DNA of 64,000 nucleotides, taken from NCBI GenBank assembly GCA_903871465.1, contig CAIQHB010000050.1, forward strand, positions 1-64,000, in the 5' to 3' direction. The notes beneath the pieces were generated by a model. It worked only from the letters and a program-made list of their open reading frames with translations, did no database searches and was not told the DNA's origin. The DNA comes from an uncultured Methanosarcinales archaeon (GTDB lineage: Archaea > Halobacteriota > Methanosarcinia > Methanotrichales > Methanotrichaceae). A program made the translations under genes and the position numbers. This document shows positions 8,956 through 17,251 of this stretch, in pieces (the first letter of the stretch is position 1; every line of letters starts with the position of its first letter).

Positions 8956-9961
8956 GCTGGCGGTAAGAGCAGAGAGAGAGAATGCCGATGCAACTCTGAA
9001 AAGAGTAGCCTCACTCGGCCTTCTCGATAGGAGTCGCAAGGTTCTGGAAAGAGGCTGCTATGTGGAGATACCTGTCACCAAGTCCGTCTCCGGCTGCGAG
9101 ATGATAACTCAAGAGAAGCCGGCCTTCTACAAGAGAACGCCCGATCTCGCCGAAGCCCTGCAAAGCGAGTTGTCACTGGCAGATCTCGATCTTCTTCCTC
9201 GCGGCTGGTATATCCAGGGAAGTGTCATAGTCGTCAAGATCCATCCAGACCTTTCACGGCACCAATACCGTATCGGTCAGGCTCTTCTGGACTTCTATCC
9301 GCGTTGTTGCACGGTATTGCGCGACCACGGCATTGAGGGCCGGTTCAGGGAGCCTGTGCGCGAGACGATCGCGGGTTTCAAGACGGAGACGGTGCATCGG
9401 GAGAATGGAGTGATCTTCAATCTGGATGCTGCAAAAGTGATGTTCTCGGCCGGCAACCTGAAGGAACGCATGCGCATGAGCCTTCTTGGTAAGGACGAGT
9501 TCGTTGTGGATATGTTTGCGGGAATTGGTTATTTTACACTCCAGATGGCGGTTCATTCCCGGCCGCGCAGGATCATGGCCATTGAACTGAACCCGAACGC
9601 CTACCAATTTCTCTGCCAGAATATCCGGGAAAACCACGTCGAGGATATTGTGGAGCCAATTTTGGGCGACTGCACAGAGGTGACACCCGTAGGCGTTGCG
9701 GACAGAGTCGTGATGGGCATGGTCCAGGTGACAGACAGGTTTCTGCTGAAGGGCATCCAGGCCTTGCGACCGGGCGGTATACTGCACTACCATCAGACAA
9801 TTCCCACCGTGATGCACCCGGCCCGGGCGGTGCAGGATGTAACGGACGCGGCGAAAATTTTGGGAAGGCGAGCCGAGATCCTGAGGTGCGTTCGGGTCAA
9901 GAAGTACTCACCGGGAATGGTTCACGCCGTAGTCGATGCCCGGATCGAAGGAGCGAGGTAA
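8927..9961 (+). CDS. taw2: Class I SAM-dependent enzyme, Taw2/Trm5 family (tRNA position 37)
   Basis: Probably transfers the 3-amino-3-carboxypropyl group of AdoMet during wyosine synthesis on tRNA-Phe position 37. The 344-residue protein has an N-terminal domain of the Trm5/Taw2 kind (LLDRSRKV...YVEIPV), then the Rossmann motif DMFAGIGYFT (about residues 191-200) and the AIELNP acidic loop. At motif IV it reads DRVVMGMVQ rather than the NLP of Trm5 methyltransferases, which favours Taw2. The C-terminus KKYSPGMVHAVVDARI fits the family. The TTG start at 8927 lies within the end of the upstream gene; no closer ATG or GTG would keep the N-terminal domain. Confidence 0.83.
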   Translation: MSRAIFGNIRLAVRAERENADATLKRVASLGLLDRSRKVLERGCYVEIPVTKSVSGCEMITQEKPAFYKRTPDLAEALQSELSLADLDLLPRGWYIQGSVIVVKIHPDLSRHQYRIGQALLDFYPRCCTVLRDHGIEGRFREPVRETIAGFKTETVHRENGVIFNLDAAKVMFSAGNLKERMRMSLLGKDEFVVDMFAGIGYFTLQMAVHSRPRRIMAIELNPNAYQFLCQNIRENHVEDIVEPILGDCTEVTPVGVADRVVMGMVQVTDRFLLKGIQALRPGGILHYHQTIPTVMHPARAVQDVTDAAKILGRRAEILRCVRVKKYSPGMVHAVVDARIEGAR

Positions 9962-10063
9962 GGGTTTTGTCTTTCGGGTGCCAAGAACAGAAAGGGAGAC
10001 GGATCCATGGAAGGAGAGGCGGATCGATAGATTAATAACCACCTGTTGCAAGGTTAGAGGCGA

Positions 10064-10136
10064 AGCCCGGTAGTGTAGCGGTCAATCACAGGAGGCTCTG
10101 GACCTCCCTACCTAGGTTCGAATCCTGGCCGGGCTA
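10064..10136 (+). tRNA. tRNA-Gln (anticodon CUG)
   Basis: The acceptor stem AGCCCGG (10064-10070) pairs perfectly with CCGGGCT (10129-10135), with discriminator A at 10136 and no encoded CCA. The anticodon stem is GGAGG/CCTCC (10091-10095 with 10103-10107) and the loop CTCTGGA gives anticodon CTG. The T arm is CTAGG-TTCGAAT-CCTGG (10112-10128). The D stem has three pairs. No intron is seen. A TATA-like ATTAATAA lies about 25-33 bases upstream. Confidence 0.95.
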
Positions 10137-10160
10137 CTTTCCATCTTTTGAAGACACAAT

Positions 10161-10541
10161 TCAAGGTTCCAGGCGATCTCTCTTCATTTCGTCCATAGCA
10201 TCGCGCGAGAGCCTGATTTCGGCCAGCTGGATGGCACCCATGGAAGAGATCATCCTGGTCATCATATCCGAGACGGTTCTGCCCAGGTCTTCCTCTTTGC
10301 TGGCCAGAGCCATGGACAATGCACACCCCAGGTTATAGGCGGTCCAACTCGCATAGGTGAAATGAACCATCAGGTCCTCCATTCCGCCTTCAATCCAGGG
10401 ACCATCCGAGTCGGGACATATCACCCTGGACCTGATCTGACTCAGGCTCTGGACCTCCGCTTCAAACTGAACTAAGCCGTCTATCGTAAGATCACATCCG
10501 GGCCACGTTAGAGATAATTCGGCCATGCTATTTTCATTCAA
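10161..10541 (-). CDS. Hypothetical acidic cytosolic protein
   Basis: Not recognised. The 126-residue frame has no signal peptide or membrane segment and reads as mixed alpha/beta with a helical C-terminal half rich in Met, Asp and Arg. A TATA-like TATTATAATT lies at about 10551-10560, roughly 25-30 bases before the second in-frame ATG at 10526, so a leaderless start there is as likely as the first ATG. It sits convergent to the tRNA-Gln gene. Confidence 0.55.
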   Translation of the reverse strand: MNENSMAELSLTWPGCDLTIDGLVQFEAEVQSLSQIRSRVICPDSDGPWIEGGMEDLMVHFTYASWTAYNLGCALSMALASKEEDLGRTVSDMMTRMISSMGAIQLAEIRLSRDAMDEMKRDRLEP

Positions 10542-11310
10542 TTACCATTGGAATTATAATAGTCCTCTAGTCCTTCTTTCCTATTGAAGATTGCCGTGCT
10601 TCATAGTTCCCGATGGGATGGTAAAAAAAGGGACTCTCTTGCTCCAGCGTATTCTAAAAAGGGCCATATAGATCCCAGAAGCGAGCCACAAATCCTGCCA
10701 CCCGAAAACTAGATATATTCATAATGAATAAGAGTGTAATACCGCGTATTGAGTCGAACGAAATTGGACCGAGAGGCCGATTAAGCAGATCCGGTTAATA
10801 TTCCTGGCCTTGGGTGATCGATTTTATCCTCCATCAGAGCCTGGATCGATAGATAAATTGGAACCGGAAGGCGCCGCTCAATTCCCAGGTGCAGGTCTTC
10901 GGCAAAGGGCGAAAAACGCTTTGTGGGCGTAACATCTGTGGTCGCCATGGTCCGTGAAGAAGAACGCGGTGCAGGATGTCAAGGAAGAAGCCAAGAGCAG
11001 GCCCCTCATCGACCGATGATTGGGTCCTCGTAAGAAGGGCGCTGTGCAAAATTCCAGTGCTGCCTGGGCAAAGCCTTCCGCATTAGATGTGAGCAGGATG
11101 AGACGTCCGCTTTGTGCGGAGCTGTCCCGATGCTTTGGGCGCTGTGGATCGGCGTTTGTCTTGCTACTATTTTACCTGCTCTCGATTGTCTTCGAACACC
11201 TATCACTCTTACTTATCATCTAGTTTTTTTTGTCGCGAATTTTCCACCTGGATCTGCCTCCAAATAAGGCATAAGGCTGCTTTTTTCGCGTCTCAACAGA
11301 GGCTGAACCC
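10542..11310. other. Long region without a recognisable gene
   Basis: No frame here looks like a real protein. Two items stand out. A perfect 15-base palindrome lies at 10716-10730 (TATTCAT-A-ATGAATA). The string GGATCGATAGAT near 10842 also precedes tRNA-Gln by about 35 bases (near 10021). The GC-rich stretch at about 10860-11160 might therefore be an untranslated RNA or a decayed gene. I could not fold it into any known RNA. Confidence 0.3.
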
Positions 11311-11322
11311 AAAATTTATATC
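11311..11322 (+). promoter_or_regulatory. TATA-like element of the Hsp20 gene
   Basis: AAATTTATATCC lies about 55-60 bases before the Hsp20 ATG. The ribosome site GAGGTGAA lies 6 bases before that ATG, so a short leader of roughly 30 bases is implied. No heat-shock operator repeat was recognised. Confidence 0.4.
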
Positions 11323-11373
11323 CTATCACTACCCTTAAGTTAGTATACAAAAGTAATCGTGAGGTGAAATCTA

Positions 11374-11961
11374 ATGTGGGACAAGAAATATCCGTCAATA
11401 TTCGATATATTTGAGAATTTCGCCAAAGGTTTTCCCTTTGAGAGGAAGGACAAGTTCGAAGATGACTGGTTCAAAGAGCCATTTGAGGACATGATCGAGA
11501 GATTTGAGGAATCCATGCCTGCGGAATTTAAGAGCTTCGTTCGCGAGGAGGATACGCAGGGAGGAATATCTCGCAGATACGGTCCCTTCGTCTATGGCTT
11601 CAGCTACACTGCAGAGCCTGGAAAGGAGCCCACCTTCCAGGAGTTTGGCAATATCAAGCCATCGCACCGGGGCATAGAGCCAAGCCAGGGCAGAGAGCCA
11701 TTGGTCGACGTCATGGGTGAGAAGGACAAGTTCAAGATCTTCATCGAGCTGCCTGGAGTAGATAAAGATAAGGTCAAATTGGATGTGGCCGAGGACAGCG
11801 TGGAGATAAAGACCGAAGACGAGAAGAAGTTCTACAAGATGATTAACCTTGACTCGGCCGTTGACCCGGATAGCGCCAAGGCTTCTTACAGGAACGGCAT
11901 CTTGACGCTGGAGCTGGACAAGAAAGAGAAGAGAAAGGGCAAAGACATCAAGATAGATTGA
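11374..11961 (+). CDS. Hsp20/alpha-crystallin family small heat-shock protein
   Basis: An ATP-independent holdase chaperone that keeps unfolded proteins soluble as an oligomer. The 195-residue protein has a long N-terminal arm rich in Phe, Lys and Glu (about 1-105), then a crystallin domain from about 108 (PLVDVMGEKDKFKIFIELPGVDKDKVKLDV). The family hallmark appears near the end as ASYRNGILTLELDK, followed by a Lys-rich tail without a clear I-x-I motif. The long charged N-terminal arm is somewhat unusual. The ribosome site GAGGTGAA supports the start. Confidence 0.9.
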   Translation: MWDKKYPSIFDIFENFAKGFPFERKDKFEDDWFKEPFEDMIERFEESMPAEFKSFVREEDTQGGISRRYGPFVYGFSYTAEPGKEPTFQEFGNIKPSHRGIEPSQGREPLVDVMGEKDKFKIFIELPGVDKDKVKLDVAEDSVEIKTEDEKKFYKMINLDSAVDPDSAKASYRNGILTLELDKKEKRKGKDIKID

Positions 11962-12258
11962 GACGAATAAGGGCTGGACGCATATGTCCTGCCCAATGAC
12001 TCATTTTTTCAACCGATTTGCGGATCCTGGGCTCACCAGATCTTTATGCTGCAAACTGTTCTCGATACAATTGCCTCTCAAAATATTGTCAGGATCTCGA
12101 ATAAAATGCAGAGACGTGGCAAAATTGCCCGGATTGAACCTAGCTGAAAGCTACATGGGGTTCACATGATCCAAAAAATAGCGGCAAAGTCCTGATAGAA
12201 CACCAATGTGAAAAATAGCTACTTAAATCAACCGGGCTCAATGGTGTGCATGCAACGA
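11962..12258. other. Intergenic region, nothing recognised
   Basis: Between the Hsp20 gene and a possible small membrane protein I see no RNA gene, repeat or convincing coding frame. Confidence 0.3.
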
Positions 12259-12423
12259 ATGAGTGAGTTCTGGGGGCAGGGATGTGTTGCTTGCAGTGAA
12301 GACACAAACAGTATCTTGTCGAACGTGAGGGGATTGATACGCAGCAAATACGGCGATATAGTTCTACTCTGCATAGTGACCGTTGCCTTCTGCATTCTTC
12401 TGGCATTCTCAGCAACGGGCTAA
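12259..12423 (+). CDS. Possible small single-pass membrane protein
   Basis: A 54-codon frame that would give a peptide with a Cys-containing N-terminus (GQGCVACSED) and one strong C-terminal hydrophobic helix (about residues 33-52, DIVLLCIVTVAFCILLAFSA). An upstream in-frame ATG at 12208 is also possible. No clear ribosome site is present, so support comes only from the coherent membrane helix. It lies upstream of the GlyRS gene. Confidence 0.3.
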   Translation: MSEFWGQGCVACSEDTNSILSNVRGLIRSKYGDIVLLCIVTVAFCILLAFSATG

Positions 12424-12579
12424 GATATAGGCAGGCGATTGTGGCCAATCTTTTCTGAATTAGTATCCATCCTGGACTCAGCTCTAATTTTTGATTCCAT
12501 ACGCATTTTCGGAAGAGTGCCTTCTGCATAACAAAGATTAAATCACCGCCAGTGTTTTAGAACCATAACGAGGATTGGC

Positions 12580-14343
12580 ATGGACAAGAATGAGAAGGTG
12601 AACGAACTCGCCCGCAGGCGCGGCTTCCTTTGGCCGGCCTTTGAGCTCTACGGAGGAGCCGCGGGGTTCTATGATTACGGACCTCTGGGCGCGCCTCTGA
12701 AGAGACGCATTGAGGACATCTGGCGGCAGTACTTCGTCATTGCAGAAGGATTTGCCGAGATCGAAGCGCCTACCATCGGCGTGGAGGGAATCTATCAGGC
12801 TTCAGGCCACTTAGCTGGATTTTCCGACCCCCTCACCGGCTGCAAGGAGTGCAAAGAGGTCTACCGGGCGGATCACCTCATCAAGCACATCATCGAGGTC
12901 CCGGATGCGCTCAAAAACGAAGAGATCTACAAATGCATCCAGGAGAATGAGATCGGTTGCCCGGAGTGCGGCGGAGAGCTCTCCCAGGTCTACGAGTTCA
13001 ATCTCATGTTCAAGACCATGATCGGTCCGGGAAACAAGATGACGGGCTATCTCCGGCCGGAGACGGCGCAGGGCATGTTCATCAACTTCCCCCGGCTTTT
13101 GCGCTACTTCCGGGACTCACTGCCTTTTGCGGCGGTGCAGATCGGCAAGTCCTTCCGAAATGAGATCTCGCCCCGCCAGGGTGTGATCAGGCTCCGGGAA
13201 TTCACTCAGGCCGAGGCCGAGATATTCATCGACCCGCGGGATAAGACCCACCCCCGCTTCGCAGAGGTCAAGGATATCAAGATGAAGTTCTACTCCCGGC
13301 AAGCACAGGAGAAGGGCGAAGAGGAGGAGATGACCTTTGGCGAGGCGGTGGAAAAGGGCCTCGTGGCTCATCAGACTCTGGCCTACTATGTGGCCAGAAC
13401 CTATCAGTTCCTCCTGGCGGTGGGCGTGGCTCCGGACAAGCTTCGCTTCCGCCAGCATAAATCGGATGAGATGGCTCATTATGCTGCAGACTGCTGGGAC
13501 GCCGAGGTCTTCCTGGATCGAATGGGCTGGATAGAGATCGTGGGCGTGGCCGACCGAACTGACTATGATCTCAAGGCTCACGCGTCCGTGAGCAAGGTAG
13601 ACCTCAGCGTTTTCGTCCACTACGACCAGCCTGTGAAACGCCAGAAGCTCGTAGTCAAGCCAGACTTCAAGAAACTGGGACCCAGGTTCAAGTCTAAGGC
13701 CAAGGCGGTGGGAGAGGCTCTCAAGGCTCTGTCTGCAGAGGAGCTGAAAGGCGGCAGTGGCACGAAAGACGACAAAATAAAAGTGGTCGTGGATGGAGAG
13801 ACCATTGAGATCGAAAAGGACCTTTTCTCCTTTGAGAGCGTGGAGGAGGAGGTTCGTGGCATAGAGATCGTGCCTCATGTCATTGAGCCGTCCTTCGGCA
13901 TAGACAGGATACTATACACCGTACTGGACCACTCCTACTACGAGGATGTCGCAGATGGCGAAATCCGTGCCGTTCTCAGGTTCAAGCCTGCGGTAGCACC
14001 CATTGAGGTGGCAGTACTGCCACTTATGGACCGAAAAGAGCTTGTCGGTCCCGCCAGGAAGATCCAGGAGCAGCTTCGCTGCAGGGGCATGCGCGTGGAC
14101 TTTGATATATCCGGGTCCATCGGCCGCAGGTACCGCCGTTGTGATGAGGCGGGAACGCCCTACGAGGTCACCGTGGACTATGAGACGCTGGAGCTGGGAA
14201 CCGTCACCATCCGGGACCGGGACTCCATGAGCCAGGTCAAAGTTCCCGAGTGGCAGGTGGCTGACAAGCTCCAGGCGCTCCTCAATGCCAGCATAAAGTT
14301 TCATGAGGCGGGAGACCTGGTTGCCGCAGTGAAGAAAGAGTGA
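12580..14343 (+). CDS. glyS: Glycyl-tRNA synthetase, archaeal/eukaryotic dimeric class II type
   Basis: Charges tRNA-Gly. The 587-residue protein opens with LARRRGFLWPAFELYGGAAGFYDYGPLG, the conserved GlyRS N-terminal signature. Class II motif 2 reads KSFRNEISPRQGVIRLREFTQAE, and motif 3 lies in EPSFGIDRILY. Paired Cys (CKECKEVYRADH and CPECGG) mark the zinc-like insertion, and the C-terminal anticodon-binding domain begins near APIEVAVLPL. Length and domain order fit archaeal GlyRS. It is followed after 65 bases by a membrane kinase gene in the same direction. Confidence 0.97.
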   Translation: MDKNEKVNELARRRGFLWPAFELYGGAAGFYDYGPLGAPLKRRIEDIWRQYFVIAEGFAEIEAPTIGVEGIYQASGHLAGFSDPLTGCKECKEVYRADHLIKHIIEVPDALKNEEIYKCIQENEIGCPECGGELSQVYEFNLMFKTMIGPGNKMTGYLRPETAQGMFINFPRLLRYFRDSLPFAAVQIGKSFRNEISPRQGVIRLREFTQAEAEIFIDPRDKTHPRFAEVKDIKMKFYSRQAQEKGEEEEMTFGEAVEKGLVAHQTLAYYVARTYQFLLAVGVAPDKLRFRQHKSDEMAHYAADCWDAEVFLDRMGWIEIVGVADRTDYDLKAHASVSKVDLSVFVHYDQPVKRQKLVVKPDFKKLGPRFKSKAKAVGEALKALSAEELKGGSGTKDDKIKVVVDGETIEIEKDLFSFESVEEEVRGIEIVPHVIEPSFGIDRILYTVLDHSYYEDVADGEIRAVLRFKPAVAPIEVAVLPLMDRKELVGPARKIQEQLRCRGMRVDFDISGSIGRRYRRCDEAGTPYEVTVDYETLELGTVTIRDRDSMSQVKVPEWQVADKLQALLNASIKFHEAGDLVAAVKKE

Positions 14344-14408
14344 AAGTGGAAAAACGGATAGTGTGAAAACAGTGTCTACAGCCCAGACCGCCCAGAGGGA
14401 TATATCTC

Positions 14409-15032
14409 GTGCCTGAAATCGCCGGGGAGTGGCGCACAACGCTTGTCAAGGAGATCCGCAGAAAGGCCATCCACCTCACCGGCCTGTCTGTGCCCTTTGG
14501 TCTCCTCGTCTTCGGCCGGACTTTTACTGCTGCCATGATAGCCCTGGCTCTGGTGGTAGCGCTGGCCCTGGAAAGACAGAGGCTCAAGGGAAAGATCAGC
14601 TTTCCCGAGACGCGGGTCCAGGAGATGGACAAGGTAGCCAGCTACATTTATTATATCGCGGGCAGCCTGCTATGCGTTCTTCTCTTTCCGCTCATGATCG
14701 CTGTGACCGCCATGCTGCTTCTCTCTTTAGGCGACACTGTAAGCGGCCTCGTAGGCTCAGTTCTGGCGAAAGCAGATGTGCGGAGCAGGAGAGAGATGTG
14801 GTGCTGCAAGCCCATGCCGATTGTCGCCGCCATGTTCTCAGCATGTCTCTTTATCGGCTACCTCGCCTCCGGCATCACCAGCCTCTCCTTCCCGGTCTAT
14901 TTCGCAGGAGCTGTTGGTGCTACAGTTGCCGATTGCGTGGCAATAATCATCCATAACAAGGGCCTGGATGACAACTTCACCATACCAGTATTTTCAGGCC
15001 TGCTGATGATTGCCGCAGCTACAATATTTTAG
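14409..15032 (+). CDS. Polyprenol/dolichol or diacylglycerol kinase-like membrane protein
   Basis: Resembles the dolichol/phytol kinase-like CTP-dependent membrane kinases. The 207-residue protein has about six hydrophobic segments. It opens with EIRRKAIHLTGL, the R-K-x-x-H start of the family, and contains LSLGDTVSGLVGS, matching the conserved L-x-x-GD-x-x-x-x-x-x-G nucleotide motif. The likely role is lipid-carrier phosphorylation for glycosylation or isoprenoid salvage; the substrate is not determinable. It starts with GTG at 14409. Adenylate kinase follows after a gap of about 140 bases. Confidence 0.8.
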   Translation: MPEIAGEWRTTLVKEIRRKAIHLTGLSVPFGLLVFGRTFTAAMIALALVVALALERQRLKGKISFPETRVQEMDKVASYIYYIAGSLLCVLLFPLMIAVTAMLLLSLGDTVSGLVGSVLAKADVRSRREMWCCKPMPIVAAMFSACLFIGYLASGITSLSFPVYFAGAVGATVADCVAIIIHNKGLDDNFTIPVFSGLLMIAAATIF

Positions 15033-15176
15033 CACGATATTTCAGCGAGCAGTCTGGCGTGCCAGAAAAGATAGACTGGAAAAGATAGAAAAGGTTTTTT
15101 AAAGCATGGGATTGTATGCTTTCAGCGCTCACAAGCGGCAATAGCTGCCTTGTCAATGAAATCAGGAGGAAAGGAA

Positions 15177-15824
15177 ATGGATATTATTCTGATAGGTCCA
15201 CCAGGATCCGGTAAAGGCACACAGGCCAAGATGATCGTCGATAAATACCATGTAAAGCACGTCTCCACAGGAGATATACTGAGAGAGAATGTTCGCAGCG
15301 GAACTCCTCTCGGTGTTGAGGCCAAGAAGTTCATGGATGCAGGGAAGCTCGTTCCCGATACTCTTCTCATTGATATCATCAAGGATCGCCTGGCCAAGGA
15401 TGATGTCAAGGCCGGATGGATGCTGGACGGCTTCCCCAGGACCATGCCCCAGGCAGAGGCTCTGGATAAGATCCTGCCCGCCCTGGGCCAGAAGATCGAT
15501 GTGGTCTTGAACATTGACGTTCCCGATGCGGAGCTCGTCAAGCGCGTCACCGGAAGGAGGATGTGCAAGTGCGGGACAACCTACCATGTGCAGTTCAATA
15601 AGCCCAAGGTCGAAGGAAAGTGCGATGCCTGCGGCGCCGACCTCTACCAGAGGGCAGACGACACCGAAGCCACAGTCAAGCAGAGACTGGACGCCTATCA
15701 CGCCCAGACCCAGCCTTTGATCGACTACTACAACAAGAGGGGCCTCGTCGCCACCGTTCTTGGCGTGGGCGATATCAAGGCCATCTTTGGCGAGGTCGTC
15801 AAGGCTCTGGATAAGAAGGTTTAG
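15177..15824 (+). CDS. adk: Adenylate kinase
   Basis: Interconverts AMP and ATP with two ADP. The 215-residue protein has the P-loop GPPGSGKGTQ (about residues 7-16), the DGFPRTMPQAEAL helix and a long lid (about 126-160) with four Cys (CKC and CDAC), typical of zinc-lid kinases of the bacterial-type long form also used by Methanosarcinales. The start at 15177 is preferred over 15150 because AGGAGGAAAGGAA lies just before it and it opens directly with MDIILIGPPG. Confidence 0.96.
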   Translation: MDIILIGPPGSGKGTQAKMIVDKYHVKHVSTGDILRENVRSGTPLGVEAKKFMDAGKLVPDTLLIDIIKDRLAKDDVKAGWMLDGFPRTMPQAEALDKILPALGQKIDVVLNIDVPDAELVKRVTGRRMCKCGTTYHVQFNKPKVEGKCDACGADLYQRADDTEATVKQRLDAYHAQTQPLIDYYNKRGLVATVLGVGDIKAIFGEVVKALDKKV

Positions 15825-15850
15825 AACCTTCAAAACACTTATCAAACAAT

Positions 15851-15860
15851 CTTCTTTTTT
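15851..15860 (+). terminator. T-run after adk
   Basis: CTTCTTTTTT about 27 bases after the adk stop codon fits an archaeal T-run terminator. Confidence 0.4.
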
Positions 15861-15961
15861 GGCAATTCAATAAATTTCTATTAAATATAACCCAAAATCG
15901 TATTGCAATAGGGTAATACCATATCCAGTCAGCCTTGCCGTGCATAAGGAGATCTTTGTCC

Positions 15962-16243
15962 TTATTCAGACCAGATCACGTCCTTCTCCACGAATGGCCG
16001 GATACGAGGGTGCAGTCCCTTGATAGTGACAAGATCCACCTTCCTTCCGAAGAGATCTTCGAGATAGAAGGAGAGGTCCATGAAGTTACGGAAGCTAGGC
16101 TTCTCGAACTCCACCAGTATGTCGATATCGCTGGATTCCTTCTGCTCTCCGCGGGAGAATGAGCCGAAGATGCCGATTCGCTTTATTGCGAAGCTAGCCT
16201 TGATGTCCTGGATGTGACTTCTGAGGAGATCCATTGTTTCCAT
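15962..16243 (-). CDS. MNT-type minimal nucleotidyltransferase (MntA-like), no HepT partner
   Basis: A 93-residue minimal nucleotidyltransferase. It has the GSFSRGE motif (about residues 26-32) and the metal-binding pair SDIDILVEF (about 38-46), plus a third acidic position in KVDLVTIKG. Proteins of this size usually pair with a HEPN/HepT gene, where MntA adenylylates and so inactivates the HepT RNase. No HEPN-like frame lies next to it, so it is an orphan antitoxin or works alone. It neighbours the HicBA pocket, suggesting a local cluster of toxin-antitoxin genes. Start is at 16243 or the Met three codons later. Confidence 0.85.
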   Translation of the reverse strand: METMDLLRSHIQDIKASFAIKRIGIFGSFSRGEQKESSDIDILVEFEKPSFRNFMDLSFYLEDLFGRKVDLVTIKGLHPRIRPFVEKDVIWSE

Positions 16244-16334
16244 GTTCAGTCCAGCTCAGTAATGGCTTTATGACACTAAAAACATTCCTCTTCTTGGGGA
16301 CACCAAAACAGCCAACAGATATCACTACTGGCCC

Positions 16335-16388
16335 TCGGGCGGGCCCGTCCACATGCGCGTGCGGCTGCGCGCTCGTGCTCGGGGGCGC
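16335..16388. repeat. 54-bp direct repeat, copy 1 (GC-rich)
   Basis: Perfectly identical to 17066-17119, offset 731 bases. It is very GC-rich and contains a self-complementary GCGCG...CGCGC core, so a single strand could form a hairpin. It lies downstream of hicA. Confidence 0.95.
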
Positions 16389-16503
16389 AGGGCATCTAAA
16401 GACCTCTGGCAGTCTCGACTTAAAAGCGCTGGTGGCTTTTTCGAGACTATATCTCATCCCGGCCCAGAGACCATTTTGGCTCTGCCATGCATAAAATTAG
16501 ACT

Positions 16504-16731
16504 CTACGTCGCAGAGAGCCATTCCACCCTTTTGGTCCGGGATTCTTTCAGAATCTGCGCCAGAAGCCTAACCCCAATATCCTTCCCTTGATGCGTATTG
16601 GGGATTGTAATTCGAATTTCGCCCTTAACCATAAAGTCGTGGTCCGAACCTGTGCAGGGTCCGCGAAATCCCAGATCCCCTAATCGCCGGATTAATTCAC
16701 GTCTGGAGACGGGCACGAGTTTATTCGACAA
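16504..16731 (-). CDS. hicA: HicA-type mRNA interferase toxin
   Basis: HicA toxins bind and cleave mRNA through a double-stranded-RNA-binding-like fold. The 75-residue product has the family pattern VSRRELIRRLGDLGF, then the region GSDHDFMVKG with the catalytic His, then ITIPNTHQGKDIGVRLLAQIL. The TTG at 16731 is chosen as start, overlapping the hicB stop by 11 bases; the longer frame to 16770 would add unlike residues. The order is hicB then hicA, the reverse of the classical arrangement but common. The pair lies between two perfect 54-bp direct repeats. Confidence 0.88.
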   Translation of the reverse strand: MSNKLVPVSRRELIRRLGDLGFRGPCTGSDHDFMVKGEIRITIPNTHQGKDIGVRLLAQILKESRTKRVEWLSAT

Positions 16732-16975
16732 CCGGCACAGGCTCCAATGAAACGTCGATGGTGCGGCCATCTATCGCAGGGATGCTGTGTCCAAGGCGCA
16801 GGCCCAATGCCACCCACCCTTCGATGGCTCCAATAAGATCGTCTCTGCACTCTTCGATTGTGTCTCCAACGGCAATGACGCCCCTTAGGCCTTCTACGGT
16901 GGCCATGTAGGTGTCGTCTTCCAAGACCTCATACTTGGCGTGCCTCAAAGCCGCTTGAACGTATTCTGCAAACAT
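16721..16975 (-). CDS. hicB: HicB-type antitoxin
   Basis: Partner of the overlapping HicA toxin. The 84-residue product has the partial RNase-H-like HicB fold: KYEVLEDDTYMATVEGLRGVIAVGDTIEECRDDLIGAIEGW, with the G-D-T-x-E-E signature. The C-terminal DNA-binding helix-turn-helix or ribbon seen in some HicB proteins is absent, so autoregulation would need another factor. The start at 16975 is preferred over 17044 because it opens at the conserved domain. Confidence 0.88.
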   Translation of the reverse strand: MFAEYVQAALRHAKYEVLEDDTYMATVEGLRGVIAVGDTIEECRDDLIGAIEGWVALGLRLGHSIPAIDGRTIDVSLEPVPVVE

Positions 16976-17065
16976 AGCAATGAGTAATGTGCACGAATAG
17001 GATTTAACTCTATTTCGGATCGTGACTGTCTTCCGAAAAAGCATCGTATGGCACCCGGGCTACCT

Positions 17066-17119
17066 TCGGGCGGGCCCGTCCACATGCGCGTGCGGCTGCG
17101 CGCTCGTGCTCGGGGGCGC
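17066..17119. repeat. 54-bp direct repeat, copy 2 (GC-rich)
   Basis: Perfect copy of 16335-16388. It lies upstream of hicB, so the two copies bracket the whole hicBA unit and its likely promoter. Confidence 0.95.
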
Positions 17120-17251
17120 GCATGGCTGCAGCCCAAGTAGGTGCTGGAATCTAGCAGGCGGAGGAGCCTGACTTCGGGACCCTTAAGCCGTCCCAGCCTT
17201 TCGATGATACCCCTGGGACACCACATTCCCGAATAGGAGCCTAAAAGTTGA

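Noticed and set aside
10860-11160. Possible RNase P or SRP RNA
   Set aside because: The conserved cores expected for either RNA could not be found on either strand, so I leave the region unassigned.
13117-13878. 253-codon minus-strand frame inside the GlyRS gene
   Set aside because: Antisense shadow of a well-supported synthetase gene.
15162-15845. Long minus-strand frame of 227 codons opposite adk
   Set aside because: It is antisense to a clear adenylate kinase, shows no domain pattern, and reflects codon bias of the true gene.
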